Source of the DNA: Corylus avellana
Lineage: Eukaryota; Streptophyta; Magnoliopsida; Fagales; Betulaceae
Assembly: GCF_901000735.1 (NCBI RefSeq)
Contig: NC_081541.1
Location: 8,485,055 to 8,549,054, forward strand
Reading direction: 5' to 3'
DNA length: 64,000 nt
Positions 11,507-23,392 of this stretch are shown here, piece after piece (the stretch's first letter is position 1; each line of letters opens with the position of its first letter). The notes beneath the pieces were generated by a model. That model did no database searches and was not told the origin of the DNA. It was given only the letters and a program-made list of their open reading frames with translations. The translations under genes were made by a program, and so were the position numbers.

Positions 11507-11660
11507 CTAGAATATTAATAAAATGATTAAATTTATTATTTCCTATAAATTTAAGCTTTTGAAATAAGTAGTAATTTAATATGGTATTAGAGAAGAAGTC
11601 TTGAATTCAAAACACGTCTCCATAATTTACCTTTCATTTTAATGCCCACAAGTGAGGAGA
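11507..11660 (+). repeat. LTR-type fragment of the TGTTAGAATATT family
   Basis: The stretch contains attaataaaatgattaaat, then a run ending atttaatatggtattagaga. The last part resembles an LTR end followed by a tRNA-Met-type primer site (TGGTATTAGAG). Related pieces occur at 27583-27640 (reverse), 30146-30330 and 63106-63390. Confidence 0.5.
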
Positions 11661-11689
11661 GTATTAGAATATTAATTAAAGAAGAAAAT

Positions 11690-12355
11690 ACATTCAACCC
11701 TCCTGAGTTGGACCAATTTTTAGATTTGTCCTTTAATGTTTAAAAAGTGATAATTGAACCTCCGAAATTTCACAAGTTAGCAAGTTTGCTCATCCGTCAA
11801 TTTTTTTTGTCTTCCCTGACAGAAAGTCAATCAAGTGCATTGCACGTGACTTTTGATCACTTGGACTCCTCAAAATGCCATAAGGGGGTAAAGGGTTAAA
11901 AAAAAAAAAAAAAAAAGAAAAAAAGAGGTTAAATACAAATAGTGTTTGGCCACACCCCATTTAGCTAAGGGGGTGATTCCGCTACACCCTTTGCTCAAAT
12001 TGAGGGTGGCCAAATGAGAATAGCCGAAATTACCCCCAAATGATTTGGAAGTGGCCTGACTACCCCATTTAACTGGAATGGAGGTGGCTAAAGACCCTGT
12101 GAGCCGCCCCCATTTGGCCACCCCTTTTTCTGTTTTGTTCTTAGTTTTTTACTCACTATGGGCATTTTGAGGAGTTAAGTGAATAAAAAGTCACATGCAA
12201 TGCAACCATGCAAGTGGCTGACTTTACATCAAAAAAGACGAAAAAAGTAAACGATGGCCAAATTTGCCAACTTGTGAGAGTATGCAAGAGTCAATTGAAC
12301 AATTTTTAAACATTGAACACCACATAGAAAAAGTGGTCAACTTTAAGATTCTCCC
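11690..12355. mobile_element. Large palindromic MITE-like element with a GGCCACCCC-rich core
   Basis: The outer arms are inverted repeats of one another: for example ggactcctcaaaatgcc at 11863-11879 against gggcattttgaggagt at 12161-12176, and the segments around 11770-11790 and 12260-12280. The centre holds repeated ggccaccccattt-type blocks in both orientations, like the element at 44126-44897. Exact ends and target duplication could not be fixed. Confidence 0.6.
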
Positions 12356-12766
12356 TAAAACTCTTGTCGGTTTATTAGAGTCGGGCTTTTTAGGCAGCAC
12401 AAAGTCGTAATTACAGTTACCAGTAACCATCCATATCACACATATTCCATTGGTAGCATATCCCCACTCCCCACTAAATGAATTGGCCATCTTTTACAAC
12501 AATAAAATGGAGCTTTGACAGGTGAAGAGCCCTGGTACATCCAATTTGGACAGCCAACATCTGACCAGCAGTGTATTGGACAATTTCATTCACAGGTAGC
12601 AGCTTTTGTGTATTTGGATCTTGATCTCTTTTCAGCCAGAGGATCCACGTTACTAGCTATTGCAAATGCTTTTGAAAGCATCAATTTCATATTGGGAAGA
12701 AAGAAGAAGGAAAACATAACTGCTAATTCTCATAAGAATGGCAGCAAGTGATATTCACATTGCATG

Positions 12767-15700
12767 TCACGATGATTTTATGCCAGCCAACACTGCTCGA
12801 GACCCTCCAAAATGTCCTGGAACTTGTTGCCGTATCTCTTCAAAAGCGCACAATGTTTCTGGATCGAGACCCCCAGCAAACTGCAGACATGCATACCACA
12901 GAACTGAATGAGGAAAGCATTTCCACAATACTAGCAAAAGCTTACATAAACAATCACCTAAGTAAACTTCTTAAGCAGAAATGAGAAGTTGGAAAAGAAA
13001 TATTTCTAACAGATACTTGCAAATAACAAGACCCTAACATCAAGATTATAAATTGGAATAGTTGGGGGGGAAAATGGAAAAGAAATCAATCCAATTCTCC
13101 CAGCCGGGCAGTTTACTCCTATGCAAGAGATTTGGTCTGAAAGGGAAACTAAAATTCCTATTTGGTAAACTTGCCCACCTAACTAAAATGTAGTGAGGTC
13201 TGCACACCATTCTGTGAGAACCCCACCATCTTTCACAGATCACACAAGAGAATCCACAAATTAGAAACACCATCCCAGGTAGATAGTCCTCAAGTGCTTT
13301 CCCATGGGATCACTAAGTTTCCTTCTTTGAGTTGAGAATTTGCTGGTTTATATTTCCTAATCATGGAGATCATAAAAACTGCTGACTTGATTACCTGGTG
13401 AGCTCTATATGCAAATTGCACGCCTTGGAGCAGAAGAGATTCTTGACTGGATTCTCTATCTAAATTCCGAATGGAGTCGAGCTCCAATGACACTCTTTTG
13501 ATATACATCTTAGCCAGATTCATAGAGGCATGCTTTATCTGTACAAGTTTGCAAATAAGCAGTCAATGCACCATAATTAGAATGTAAGATAGATATATGC
13601 TATAATAGTAATTAAATAAAGAACGTCCACAGACAGTAATATAGCCTCCAAATTTCCCAGTTTCTATAACTGCAAGCAAGCAAAAACAGAAGAGAATACC
13701 TAAAGAAGAGGATGTGCGCAACATAACATACCTTACTTGCAATTCCAGAATCAAGCATCCAATCAGTTGGAATTTTGTAGTCCTGATAAGAACGCATAAC
13801 TGAGTTTCGCAGCTTGATCAGCCTTTGTATGCTCCGCTCCGACCTTACTCAGTCAGACAAGAGAGGGGAGAAATCAACACTCTGGCCAGATAAAATTGTA
13901 TGCTTCTAAATGATAAAAAGTAAAAACATATTTCACATAGTTCCTACTTGTCTAGTAAGCTGGCAATCTTCTTTAAGGCAGCTCCACATGGAATGTTAGT
14001 GTCATCTTGATAAGAAGAAATCTCACTTTCTAACAGTTTAAGCTCACGATATTCAATGGCAGCTTCTCTCATGGCATCAGCTTTCCTCTCTGGCCACTTA
14101 AAATGCTTTAAGACAGACCGCTCATCAGCCTGTAAAAGACAGGATACAACACAAATATGGAGAAAAAGTAGAAAAAAAGACAGTAAAGAGTCAATGCCAT
14201 CACCAATGTACAATTCTCTTGTAATACCAAAATACCACCGCATAAATCATGTCAATTTTTATTTATAGAGATAAAATATCTCATCTTTTGCAAACACTAC
14301 TATAGCATTATGCACTTGAAACAAAAACAATCACTCCCCTCCAAAAATATAACTTCCTCACCACTGTCACTAAAAGAATGCAAGAAATCTTTAGGATATC
14401 CTACAACAGCATCCCTAACAACGAATCTGATTATATGCGCACAACTAGATCAGAAAACTAGATTAACCTAAATGCACAATATATAAACAGATAAGAGAAA
14501 GATGGAAAAGCATGCAGAAGTAGACCTTATAATCTACAATCAGCATAGGCCCATTCTTACCAACTCTAATCAGCATTTTTTTTAGGGTCAGAATCTTTCA
14601 TTGTAGCCTAGACTGTCATTCAGTTATCAATAAAATTTTAGAAACCTGTTTCATAAGAATTTTCTCTGTTTATTACTGGATTCCAACTTTCTTTCTGGGT
14701 GATTTCAGTACCACTTGAGTTAACGTGTTTAACTCATAGCCCTACACCTTCCACTGTGTTAGTTGCCAACCAATATATATGGTAGTGTCTATGTAAATAT
14801 ACACGGCTCCTCTTTGATTAAGCAAAATCATAATTACTTGGAAAAGCTTTAGAAATTACCAAAGACGACAGTTCATGGTCAAGCCAGTCTACGAATTTTA
14901 GGACATCTTCTATATCTGTATAAGCTGCAGCCAGCACCTTCTGGATAAGGCTGTTGATGAAGTCCCCTTTAGTTTCAATGTCTACTTTTATCTGGGAAAA
15001 ATAATCAGTTGTTCATGGTCCAAACTGAGGCAGTATGCAGAAATAAATCAAGCAGTTAAATATGTCAGGAAAGTCAAATGCTTACAGCTAACAAATGAGC
15101 TGACCGATTTTGAATTTCTCCAACTATGCTTGTATGTACACTAATAGCTGCTGGTTTATTATTGTTCCCTGATCCTGAAGAACCTCTCCTCCCCTCTTGC
15201 CTTGTCAATGAGCGATAAGATTCTACAAGTGCTGGAGCCTTTTGAGTGGTAGCCACCCTAGCTGTGGGCCGAGGTAGGGCGGGTGGTGGTGGTGGTGGTG
15301 GAGGTGGTGGCGCAGACGAACAGGGTGGAGCCTTTCTTTCTACATCCACTGATTTGGGAATTGAACGTATTGCTACTAGTGGTGATGGTGTTTGAATAGC
15401 ACTTGCCTCATTCATTGGCTCCTTTTTCACAGTTGAGAATTCCAATTTGCTGGCAATGAGTTTCTGAATGTCTCTAAATTTAGGGTTCTGGTACTCCTCC
15501 CTCTTCATCCAAAATAAAAACTGAAACTTGTTAGAGTAATTGATAACAAAACAGTAACTTTTAAGACACTCATATTTATTGTCTGTTGAACCAGCCACCA
15601 GGTTAATTTTTAATTCCAAATTACAGTCGAAAGTTAAAAAAGTATCTTGTTATGAACATGTAAGAATGAATTAAACTTAGATTTTGAAACAAAAACGCAA

Positions 15701-16375
15701 GGAGAAACGAAAGTGGAAGTTGCAATGGACTTTAAAGGGGACTCATTTAAAGAGCAGCAAAAATTACAAATTCATGTAAAATCTCTCAGATACTATCAGA
15801 AGTCTCACCTGGTGGTCACGACAGCTAAAAGCTGCTATCTTTGCTTCAGAAGCAGCAAGATCGTGGGTGAGCTTCTTGTTCTGCGACTGCAACTCCACGT
15901 TGAGACTCTGAGACTTATCCAACTCTGCCTTCAAAGCCAACACCTCAGACTGTAAATTCTGGATCAAATTCTCGCACTGCAACAAATCCTTGCATTTCCC
16001 ATCTGGGTCGTCTTCGTTTTCGTTTCTCCTACAACTGGGATCCGACGGCCGTCGCTGCCGCGGCCGAGCGAATTGCTCCACAACCTGACGGCTGTTCCCG
16101 GTGCGACCCACAACGACTTCCTCTCCGGATTTGGGCTTATTCACTACAAGATGCCTCCTTGCAGGGGATGGCGCTGACTTTGACGCGGCTCTAGCCGTCG
16201 ATACCCGGTTGGTTTTTGCGTCCGGTGTCGATTTGGTGGTGGTTGCTTTAGGGGAAGCTCTGAGGCGAGATGGGGTTGTTGACTGTGACATGTCAGAAGG
16301 CTTGCATTCATTTCTTCTTGTTGTAGCCGTTGCAGGTGGCGGTGGTGGCGGTGGCGTCGTCCCTTGCTTCATCAT
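12767..16375 (-). CDS. CHUP1-like proline-rich coiled-coil protein (AT1G48280-type)
   Basis: Seven exons on the minus strand: 16375-15809, 15502-15086, 14991-14860, 14129-13948, 13843-13732, 13538-13395, 12880-12767 (TGA). All joins are in frame, giving 555 aa, close to Arabidopsis AT1G48280 (about 558 aa). The start is the first ATG (MMKQGTT). Features: a Pro run at residues 8-14, a basic Ser/Thr-rich region, a coiled coil at about 129-183 (LIQNLQSEVLALKAELDKSQ), FRDIQKLIASKLE, a ten-Pro run at about 254-263, and the conserved C-terminal CHUP1-type helical domain (VLKFVDWLDHELSSL; PTDWMLDSGIASKIK; FAGGLDPETLCAFEEIR). CHUP1 relatives bind actin or microtubules and profilin. This member lacks the hydrophobic N-terminus that anchors CHUP1 to the chloroplast envelope, so a cytoskeletal role elsewhere is likely. 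The gene keeps its Arabidopsis position near DGAT3. Confidence 0.9.
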
Positions 16376-16439
16376 GGCTTGTTTATAAATCCACAAGGGC
16401 CTGCAACTGCCAAAAATGCAGCAGAGAGTGAAAATCTGA

Positions 16440-17970
16440 AGGGGATTTTAAAGGACAGAGAAAACAGTGGGTTTGTTTAATGCCTGCATGCTCTGGTTGT
16501 TGAAGGCTTGTCCTCTATTAATGTCGCCTTTTATAATCAAAGAAAGAATGAGTCTGTCAGTGACGCCCACGAGAACCCCATAAGAATAAAAAAAAATAAA
16601 AAAATAAAAGCTTTTTTATTCTTCTTTTCTCCGCAAGTTGACTACTACAGAATCAGACAAACATGCCCTATAACTAATCTTTTGGTGCTTGGCCATTCTC
16701 ATCTCATCTTAAAAAAGCAATCAACCTTCAAGCACACCCCACCCACCACAAACGACTTTCTTTTTATTATTATTATTATTATTTTTAATTAGGAGTTGTT
16801 TTCTTAAATTATTTCAAATGTATGTATTAATGGTAATTTATTGGAGATGTTTCTGTCTGATTTTTTTTTTTATTAATTAATGTGAAAATGCTAGCCTAAC
16901 ACATTTTTTGTGTTCTTTTTCGGAATAGGATCATTTGAGAAGAATTATGATATGCTCAAGATTTTGTTTCATCTCAGATATCATTAACTTCATTCCAGCT
17001 TCCTCCTAGAAGACTGCTAGAAAAGTTGATAAAAGTGTAAATTTTTATGCCTACTTTGCAGTACATTGGATCACAGTCAGACCTCACTCTGGCAGCATTC
17101 TCACCACTCTCCTTCCACCTCCTTCGATCCCTATTGTTAGTGGAAATGATCCTTTTCTTAGTAGTATAGTTTTAGTTTATTTTATGCTTCTTGTTGTTGT
17201 TGTTTCTATGTACCTAAAAAAAAATGTTTTATTACATCTAATAATAAATATGTTGTCAAATCATATACACCTAGATATATGAAACTTAATCTTAGCTATA
17301 AAATGATGACTTTTCTTTATTTCTAAACCCTACAACCTAAAAAGGTTCGTTATTAGTTGTTTTCATCCTTGGTGCATTCAACTACAACTAACAAATCAAT
17401 TCCAAATATTATTTCTTTAAAGTTTTTGAAAACTCGTCTTTTTCAAGAGTTTATTGGGTCATTTATTTTGGAAAATTCAAAGTATAATGTTATGAAAATT
17501 TCATGAAAATGAAAATGACCCCCTTTATAGAATTTATGAAAACTATATATGAATATGCCCTACCACATATTTCTTGCTCTGTTTTTTTTTTTTCCTGAAC
17601 GTGTTTTCTGTGTCCTAAAAAATCTTATTTTTATTGTCAAACGTTGTTCTCATCATGATGAGGTGGTCGGACGGCAGCCATTTAAAATGAGAGGGGTCCA
17701 TGATATATAAAAACAATCAAGCTAGCACATATTGATAGAGTGAGAATGATTGAAGAATGAGGGCCAACTTTAGGTAATATATGGATACTTTAAAATATAT
17801 TTAGAATAATCCAAATATGTTATCTTAACCCTACAACCCTAATCATTACTTCGTAATATTAGAGGATTTTGATTCTAAAGTTGCCTTCTAAGGTGAATCT
17901 CTTCACCCTCCAAATGTTTGTCTCAAAGTCACGTTAATGGGCACTTAAAAAAGCCTTTTACTAAGACAAC
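16440..17970. other. Intergenic, AT-rich; upstream region of the CHUP1-like gene
   Basis: No open frame with family resemblance was found. It holds short ATT and A/T runs and presumably the CHUP1-like promoter (minus strand) near 16400-16800. I see no clear transposon borders in this part. Confidence 0.6.
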
Positions 17971-17972
17971 AG

Positions 17973-17975
<3 letters not shown>

Positions 17976-18006
<31 letters not shown>
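17976..18006. repeat. AT microsatellite
   Basis: An uninterrupted run of about 15 AT units in intergenic DNA. Confidence 0.9.
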
Positions 18007-18012
<6 letters not shown>

Positions 18013-18226
18013 GAGGCTTATCAAGTAATCAACTACAAACTAATGTGACAATTTACGTGCAATTTACAATCACTGGTCAAATTTAGTTATTTAATAGTTA
18101 ATGTAATAAGTGTTACGTAAACTTATAAGCTGACGAAATAATGCTAGAAATCCTTCTTATGTCACTCAAAAAATGAGGTGGCTTTTAAAATTACTATTAA
18201 GCTTGTGGTTGATTACTATTCAATTT

Positions 18227-18399
18227 GGGGAGTGTTAGGCTTGTAAACAAATTTTACAGAAAAAAAAATTTACAAATTGATGTGGCACAACATAATTAGC
18301 TTTTTCAAAATTTGAACTTATCTTATATCCAATCATGTTGTGCTACATCAGTTTGTAAAAGTTTTTCTGTAAAATTTGTTTGTAAGCCTAATATTCCTC
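18227..18399. mobile_element. Short hairpin MITE, apparently nested in an older MITE
   Basis: The left arm (ggggagtgttaggcttgtaa, continuing to aattttacag) is the reverse complement of the right arm ending ttgtaagcctaatattcctc. The sequence just outside (attactattcaatttgg before, attggattttgatcaaat after) resembles the two halves of the MITE at 51991-52172 around its centre, so this element probably landed inside a relative of that one. Confidence 0.7.
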
Positions 18400-18727
18400 A
18401 TTGGATTTTGATCAAATAAAAACTTTTTTTAAAAAAAAGAACAGTTTTTTCTCCAAACTGGGTTTGAAGAATTTCCTTCAACCTAGTCTATAAAAGTGAT
18501 ATGTGTCTATTTTTTGAATAACATGTTAGATGCAAATGAGTTTTCAATAAAATTTATTCCAACTTTATCCCTGCTATTAAAAAACACATATGCATCTCAC
18601 ATGTTATTAAAAAAATGGACACATGTCACTTTTATAAACTAGGTTGAAAGAATTCCTGCAACCCAAAATACCTAATTAGAACTTATAGAATTACAATAGC
18701 TAATGTGATAGTTCATGTAGCACTATC

Positions 18728-18911
18728 GGAAAAGGATCCTCTCCATTTCAAAATCCCTTTATTTCCTCCATTTAGTGCATTTTGAAAGGTAGTGTTGTCT
18801 AAAAATTTAATGCATTACCATCATTAAAATTTTTAGATAACACTACCCTTCAAAATGCACTAAATGAAGGAAAATGAAAGAGTTTTAAAATGGAGAGGAT
18901 CCTTTTCCAGG
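18728..18911. mobile_element. Hairpin MITE with ends GGAAAAGGATCC
   Basis: Near-perfect palindrome: ggaaaaggatcctctccatt at the left against aatggagaggatccttttcc at the right, with tagtgcattttgaaaggtag facing its own reverse complement inside. The 6-mer actatc occurs on both sides (18722-18727 and 18912-18917) and may be the target duplication. A relative lies at 34168-34401. Confidence 0.75.
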
Positions 18912-21900
18912 ACTATCACGTTAATCACAATCAAATTTAATGGTTTAATGATTAACATGATAAATGCCACGTACACTACCGCCACGTCATTTTGTAAGGA
19001 CAAATATCATTTTCAGTTCAAATGAATTAGATGGGATCCAATTGATTTTAAAATAAGGACTAAATTATCTTTTTCACATTTTTGTTTTTAAGACAATTTT
19101 ACTCTTTTATTTATATAAACCTTTCCAGTTCATTTTGAAACTGAAAAGGATCCAAATTAAATTCATTTTGTAAAGGTTATAAAAGGTCATTTCATTTGAA
19201 CTAATTGCAAAGGTGTTACTACTGTTTGCAGTGATGGGATCTGTGACATTATTATTGTTTTAATCGACATTATTATTGTTAAAGGTAACATCATATGGAG
19301 GATTACCTTTCATTTCAATAATCACAGTAATAATACAATAATAATATAGAGAATATTCCAATTCTGTCATGATATATGGCGAAAGTGGTATGAGATGAAT
19401 GTGTAATATTACTATTAATGGTGGTTGGCACCGGCAAAAGTCGAACGATTAAGAACAATGGGTCCCATGATTTTCTAATTACATATCAATATTGTCAAAT
19501 CAAATTAATTTGATCCCTCTTGGTGGGGGATCTTTAACGCATTATCTATCGTATCTCTTAAGGGAGATATTAAAAAACATTCAGATTTGGGAAGTCCCCC
19601 ATGATCTGTACAACAGTTCAAGGAACAAAACCATGAAACAAAACGACAAATTTTACAAAATTATTTTTTTTTTTAAGAAAAAAAAGGACATATTAATATT
19701 GTTGGTGGGCTTGCCGGCCGGCTTGAGCAGAAACCGACATTTTCTCGCGAAAAATTATATAACAGACAGCCTCTGAACTTGTAGCATTGATTATTACCTA
19801 ATAAATGTGTCATGAACATTGACAACAGCAGTTATTTTGGTGGCAATCGAGCTGTTAATACAGAGGAGTAATAATTATAGTTAATATTAAATTTTACAGA
19901 TTTAATAGTATGTAAGAAAATATGTATATCTTCTTTATATGTAATAAAAGATTATCTAGTCTAAAAAGATTACATAGGAGTACGTATGAAAAAGGGAATT
20001 CATAAACACATAGACCACTCGATCATATATATATATATAAAGCTTGTTAAAATCTGAAAAAGCTATTAGAGGTAGTAATGGGTGATCAAACTTAGAATCT
20101 AAAAAAGTAAAAATCAAGCGAAAAGTCGGCTTTTTAACGTGGCACTAGATGTCTGCTGATGCATGTATGTATATCATGCATTTCTGCATATTCTGATCAT
20201 ATAAAGGATGTGCTCTGACCTCGGTAGTCTTGACACATGCATGCATGCATGTGACAAGCAGTTGTTCTGAGGAGAGCCATGTGATGTCGATGGGCTTTTT
20301 GTTTACATTTTTGCTGATATGGCGCTTCGGGGGCTTTCCTAGGATTTTGCAGATGGGTCTAACATGTCTGCTTGAGACAACCACCCACGAAGATCCTAGT
20401 CGAATAATGAATGTGTTTGTCTAGTTAAAGAGGGTTTTTAATTTCTTCTCAATTCATGGACGATTTTTAAGGTATTTTATTACAATTAATATTCTTTTTC
20501 ATATTTTAAAAGTAATAAGGTAAAATTCTAAAACAAAGATATTATATAAGAGTACCTGAAAAACAAGAATCCGAAATGCTGCTATCTTCCTCAGATATAT
20601 GTATAGATTAGCTATGAATTTCTACTGCCAGATGCATCGCCTTCCAGCCCTTTGCAGCATCATTGTTCTTATTATCAATCTGGCTTGGAAGAACCAAAAC
20701 ATCAAATGTTAAATGCATATCAAGCATAAAGTTTCCATGATACACAGCAACTGCAAAAAGCAGAACATTTTAATGCAGAAAATCTGGTCACGAGAGAGGA
20801 GAGGGGGGCACCTTGAAATCTTAGGATTTAGTCTCTCCACCATGAGATTGTTATTATATGCGTAAATTAATGACAGACAAGTTGATGAAATGGTTGGAAA
20901 AAGAAGGCTGCAGATGTGAGAGCAGGGGGAATTCCCTTTGAAGGAACACTTGAACTAACCTTAATTAATTGGTTTGGTTGCAACTTCACATCATGACTAG
21001 TGAATTTGTAGCTCTGATTTGCGATTTCAGAGATGAATATATATAATTTTTTCTATTTTATTTGATAACTTCTAGCTTGCACTCAATTTCACGTGCTTAA
21101 TTATTCACTCTCTTCTGCAATTGCAGCAGGTCAACATCCTTTTCTCCAGCCTACTTTTCAAGTACCCATCTTGATGTGCCTTTAAACAATTGCTTAGCCA
21201 ACTTACTTTTCTACCATTCTGGTGAATATGATAAGATCAAATTATTATTTAACCCAAAAGTTTGTTTAAATTAATAAAAAATGATTGACTTAATCATTTA
21301 AATTATGGGGTATCCTAAATGAAAGTTAGGATTTTGGAGTACATATTGAGAGATTGAGTATTAGGTGGTGGGTCAGATCAAATCAGCTAATTGATCTTTG
21401 ATGGCAATGGCTGTCACCATCAGCAGCCCATTAATCAATGATGGCTACTGTATAGGTTCATGATTAAAAACGACTAATGTTGAGTAAAAGGAAAACTGAA
21501 AAGGAAGCAGCTGATGGAGTTTGAAATGTTCAAAATAAGTTTCATTTGGGCTTGCAGATCAAGAAAGTGAGCTTTAGTTGTATGCTTTTTGGAGTAATCT
21601 GCACTTCTCTTTGTTATTGTGTGAGACAAAAATATATGGTGGTTGAGGGGGGCATTTCAGATGTTAAGGCACCAACGACTTCTATAGTTTTGCAATGTTA
21701 AACACATGGAAGTGATGAAACCTTCTTCCATCAGATTTGACTGCAATATATCATATTGTATTGCACATATGGGAATGACAAGTTAGTTCTTAAACTGTTC
21801 TGAAAGTAACAAAACCTGTTCATCTTTTTTACTGCTCATGTCAGGTGGATAAACTTAAAAAATGTCTTCCCCAATGTAAGTTAGTTAACAACTTCCCAAT

Positions 21901-22485
21901 CAAATGTATTTCTGTAGTCTGATAGCTCACAAAGAGATCAGCCTGTACTGTTAATTGAAAAGACATTATGCATATGTTTGTTCGATCCGATTGAGATCGA
22001 GTGTAATAGGGCTACCTTATTGTATACAATCGGAATTCATGTTCGCTAATGTGTTTTGGATAGGTAATTTTTTATTTTTTATTTAAAAAGTGATCTGATA
22101 TGATATAAAAGTAAATTTTTTTTTTATATATATGTTTTGAGTTATTTGTTAATATATATGTTCTTAGAACAAAAAGACCAAAGACAAAACAAAATTTTAG
22201 CAAACTGATTTGGAAAAGGATCCAAAGCTCTATATATATGTCCAACTGTCTCTTACATTTATTATTGGCAGGCATGTACTAAAACTTAAAGAAAAAGTTC
22301 AAATTAAAAATAAAAATTCATAACATATGAATCTTGAGGTGGAAAGTTTATTCAGCATATTTCTTTTGGTGCATTAACTTGCTATTTTCAACAAATTACA
22401 GTGTAAGAGCACTAGCTAATTTGACTTCACAAAGTAAATAGAAAAATATGATTCCACTTTTGAGTTGCTTTCAAAGTCCTAAGAG
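18912..22485. other. Intergenic DNA with no supported gene
   Basis: About 3.6 kb of AT-rich DNA without convincing exons. A short minus-strand reading near 20590-20680 looks slightly exon-like but has no recognisable family (see rejected items). No repeat borders I can defend. Confidence 0.5.
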
Positions 22486-22500
22486 GGCAACAAGTTCAAC

Positions 22501-22617
22501 GTCTCCAAGAGGTAGCTCAATCGGATGGGATTACGCATAATGAAGCGGAGGTCACTAGTTTGAGTCCCCTTCCCTCCTCTTGAGTGGACATGTTAAAAAA
22601 AAAAAAAAAAAAAAAAA
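22501..22617 (+). mobile_element. tRNA-derived SINE, complete, with perfect 15-bp target duplication
   Basis: It begins after ggcaacaagttcaac (22486-22500), which is repeated exactly after the A-tail (22618-22632). The body contains an A-box-like ggtagctcaatcgg and a B-box-like ggtcactagtttgagtcc, the internal RNA polymerase III promoter of tRNA-derived SINEs, and a 23-base poly-A tail. A second member in reverse orientation lies at 57706-57805. Confidence 0.9.
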
Positions 22618-23392
22618 GGCAACAAGTTCAACAGCAAAACAACTGTTTTTATTTATTTATTAATATTTCTGTTTTCTGAGCAGGAACAACTGGTTGAGTT
22701 CTAAGCTCAAGCAGGTTTCAGGATTTGGCCATGTTATGCTGGTTCTATTTTTGATTGCTACTACAAGAAATATTCATTTCATGCACATTCATAGTCATTT
22801 CGAACTTCTACTCTTATGATCAATCTTCTCCCTCCAAAAATTTCAAAATGCGTAAAAAAATTATATATTTTTATGGGATAACTCTTCTAATTTTTTACCC
22901 CTTCTAATTTTATTTTATTTTTTAGTTTTCGCCCATCCCTCCTTACCTTGGATGTTGTCGTGGTTCAAATGTTCCTTAAATCTGACATTCACGACTTGGG
23001 CGATGGTTGGGCGATATGGGCCTTCAGTTATTTTCTGGAAAATACATATTCAACCCTCTCCCCCTCTTTAGGTATTGTTTGGAGTCAATTGAGATTTTTT
23101 AATTAAATAATTAATTTCATCATTGAACGGCGACCGTCTTTGAAATATGATGGATGTGGTTCGTAGCATGGAGTGAGCATATAATAGGCATGAAGCACAT
23201 AATGAAAGATGCTGGCTTGCGCAGATGGTGCAAGTTGATGGTCAATATGTGTTGCAATTATCTTCTTTTTTTTTTTTTTTTTGCAACAAGTTGGGGTTGA
23301 TCACTCAATTCAAAGGGTAAGATTTTTATCATAATACTTTCTGTTCTGTAGAAAGACAAGTAGTAGCATGAAGCCTACTTCATGCTTGCTTG

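Noticed and set aside
20145..20424. Opposed 60-80 codon frames around gcatgcatgcatg.
   Set aside because: Short, palindromic, no family and no conserved splice sites.
20590..20700. Minus-strand reading ending AAKGWKAMHLAVEIHS that looks faintly like a last exon.
   Set aside because: No recognisable family, no matching upstream exon and no supported splice chain.
22501..22617. Possible functional tRNA gene because of A- and B-box motifs.
   Set aside because: No cloverleaf, but an A-tail and target duplications: a SINE.
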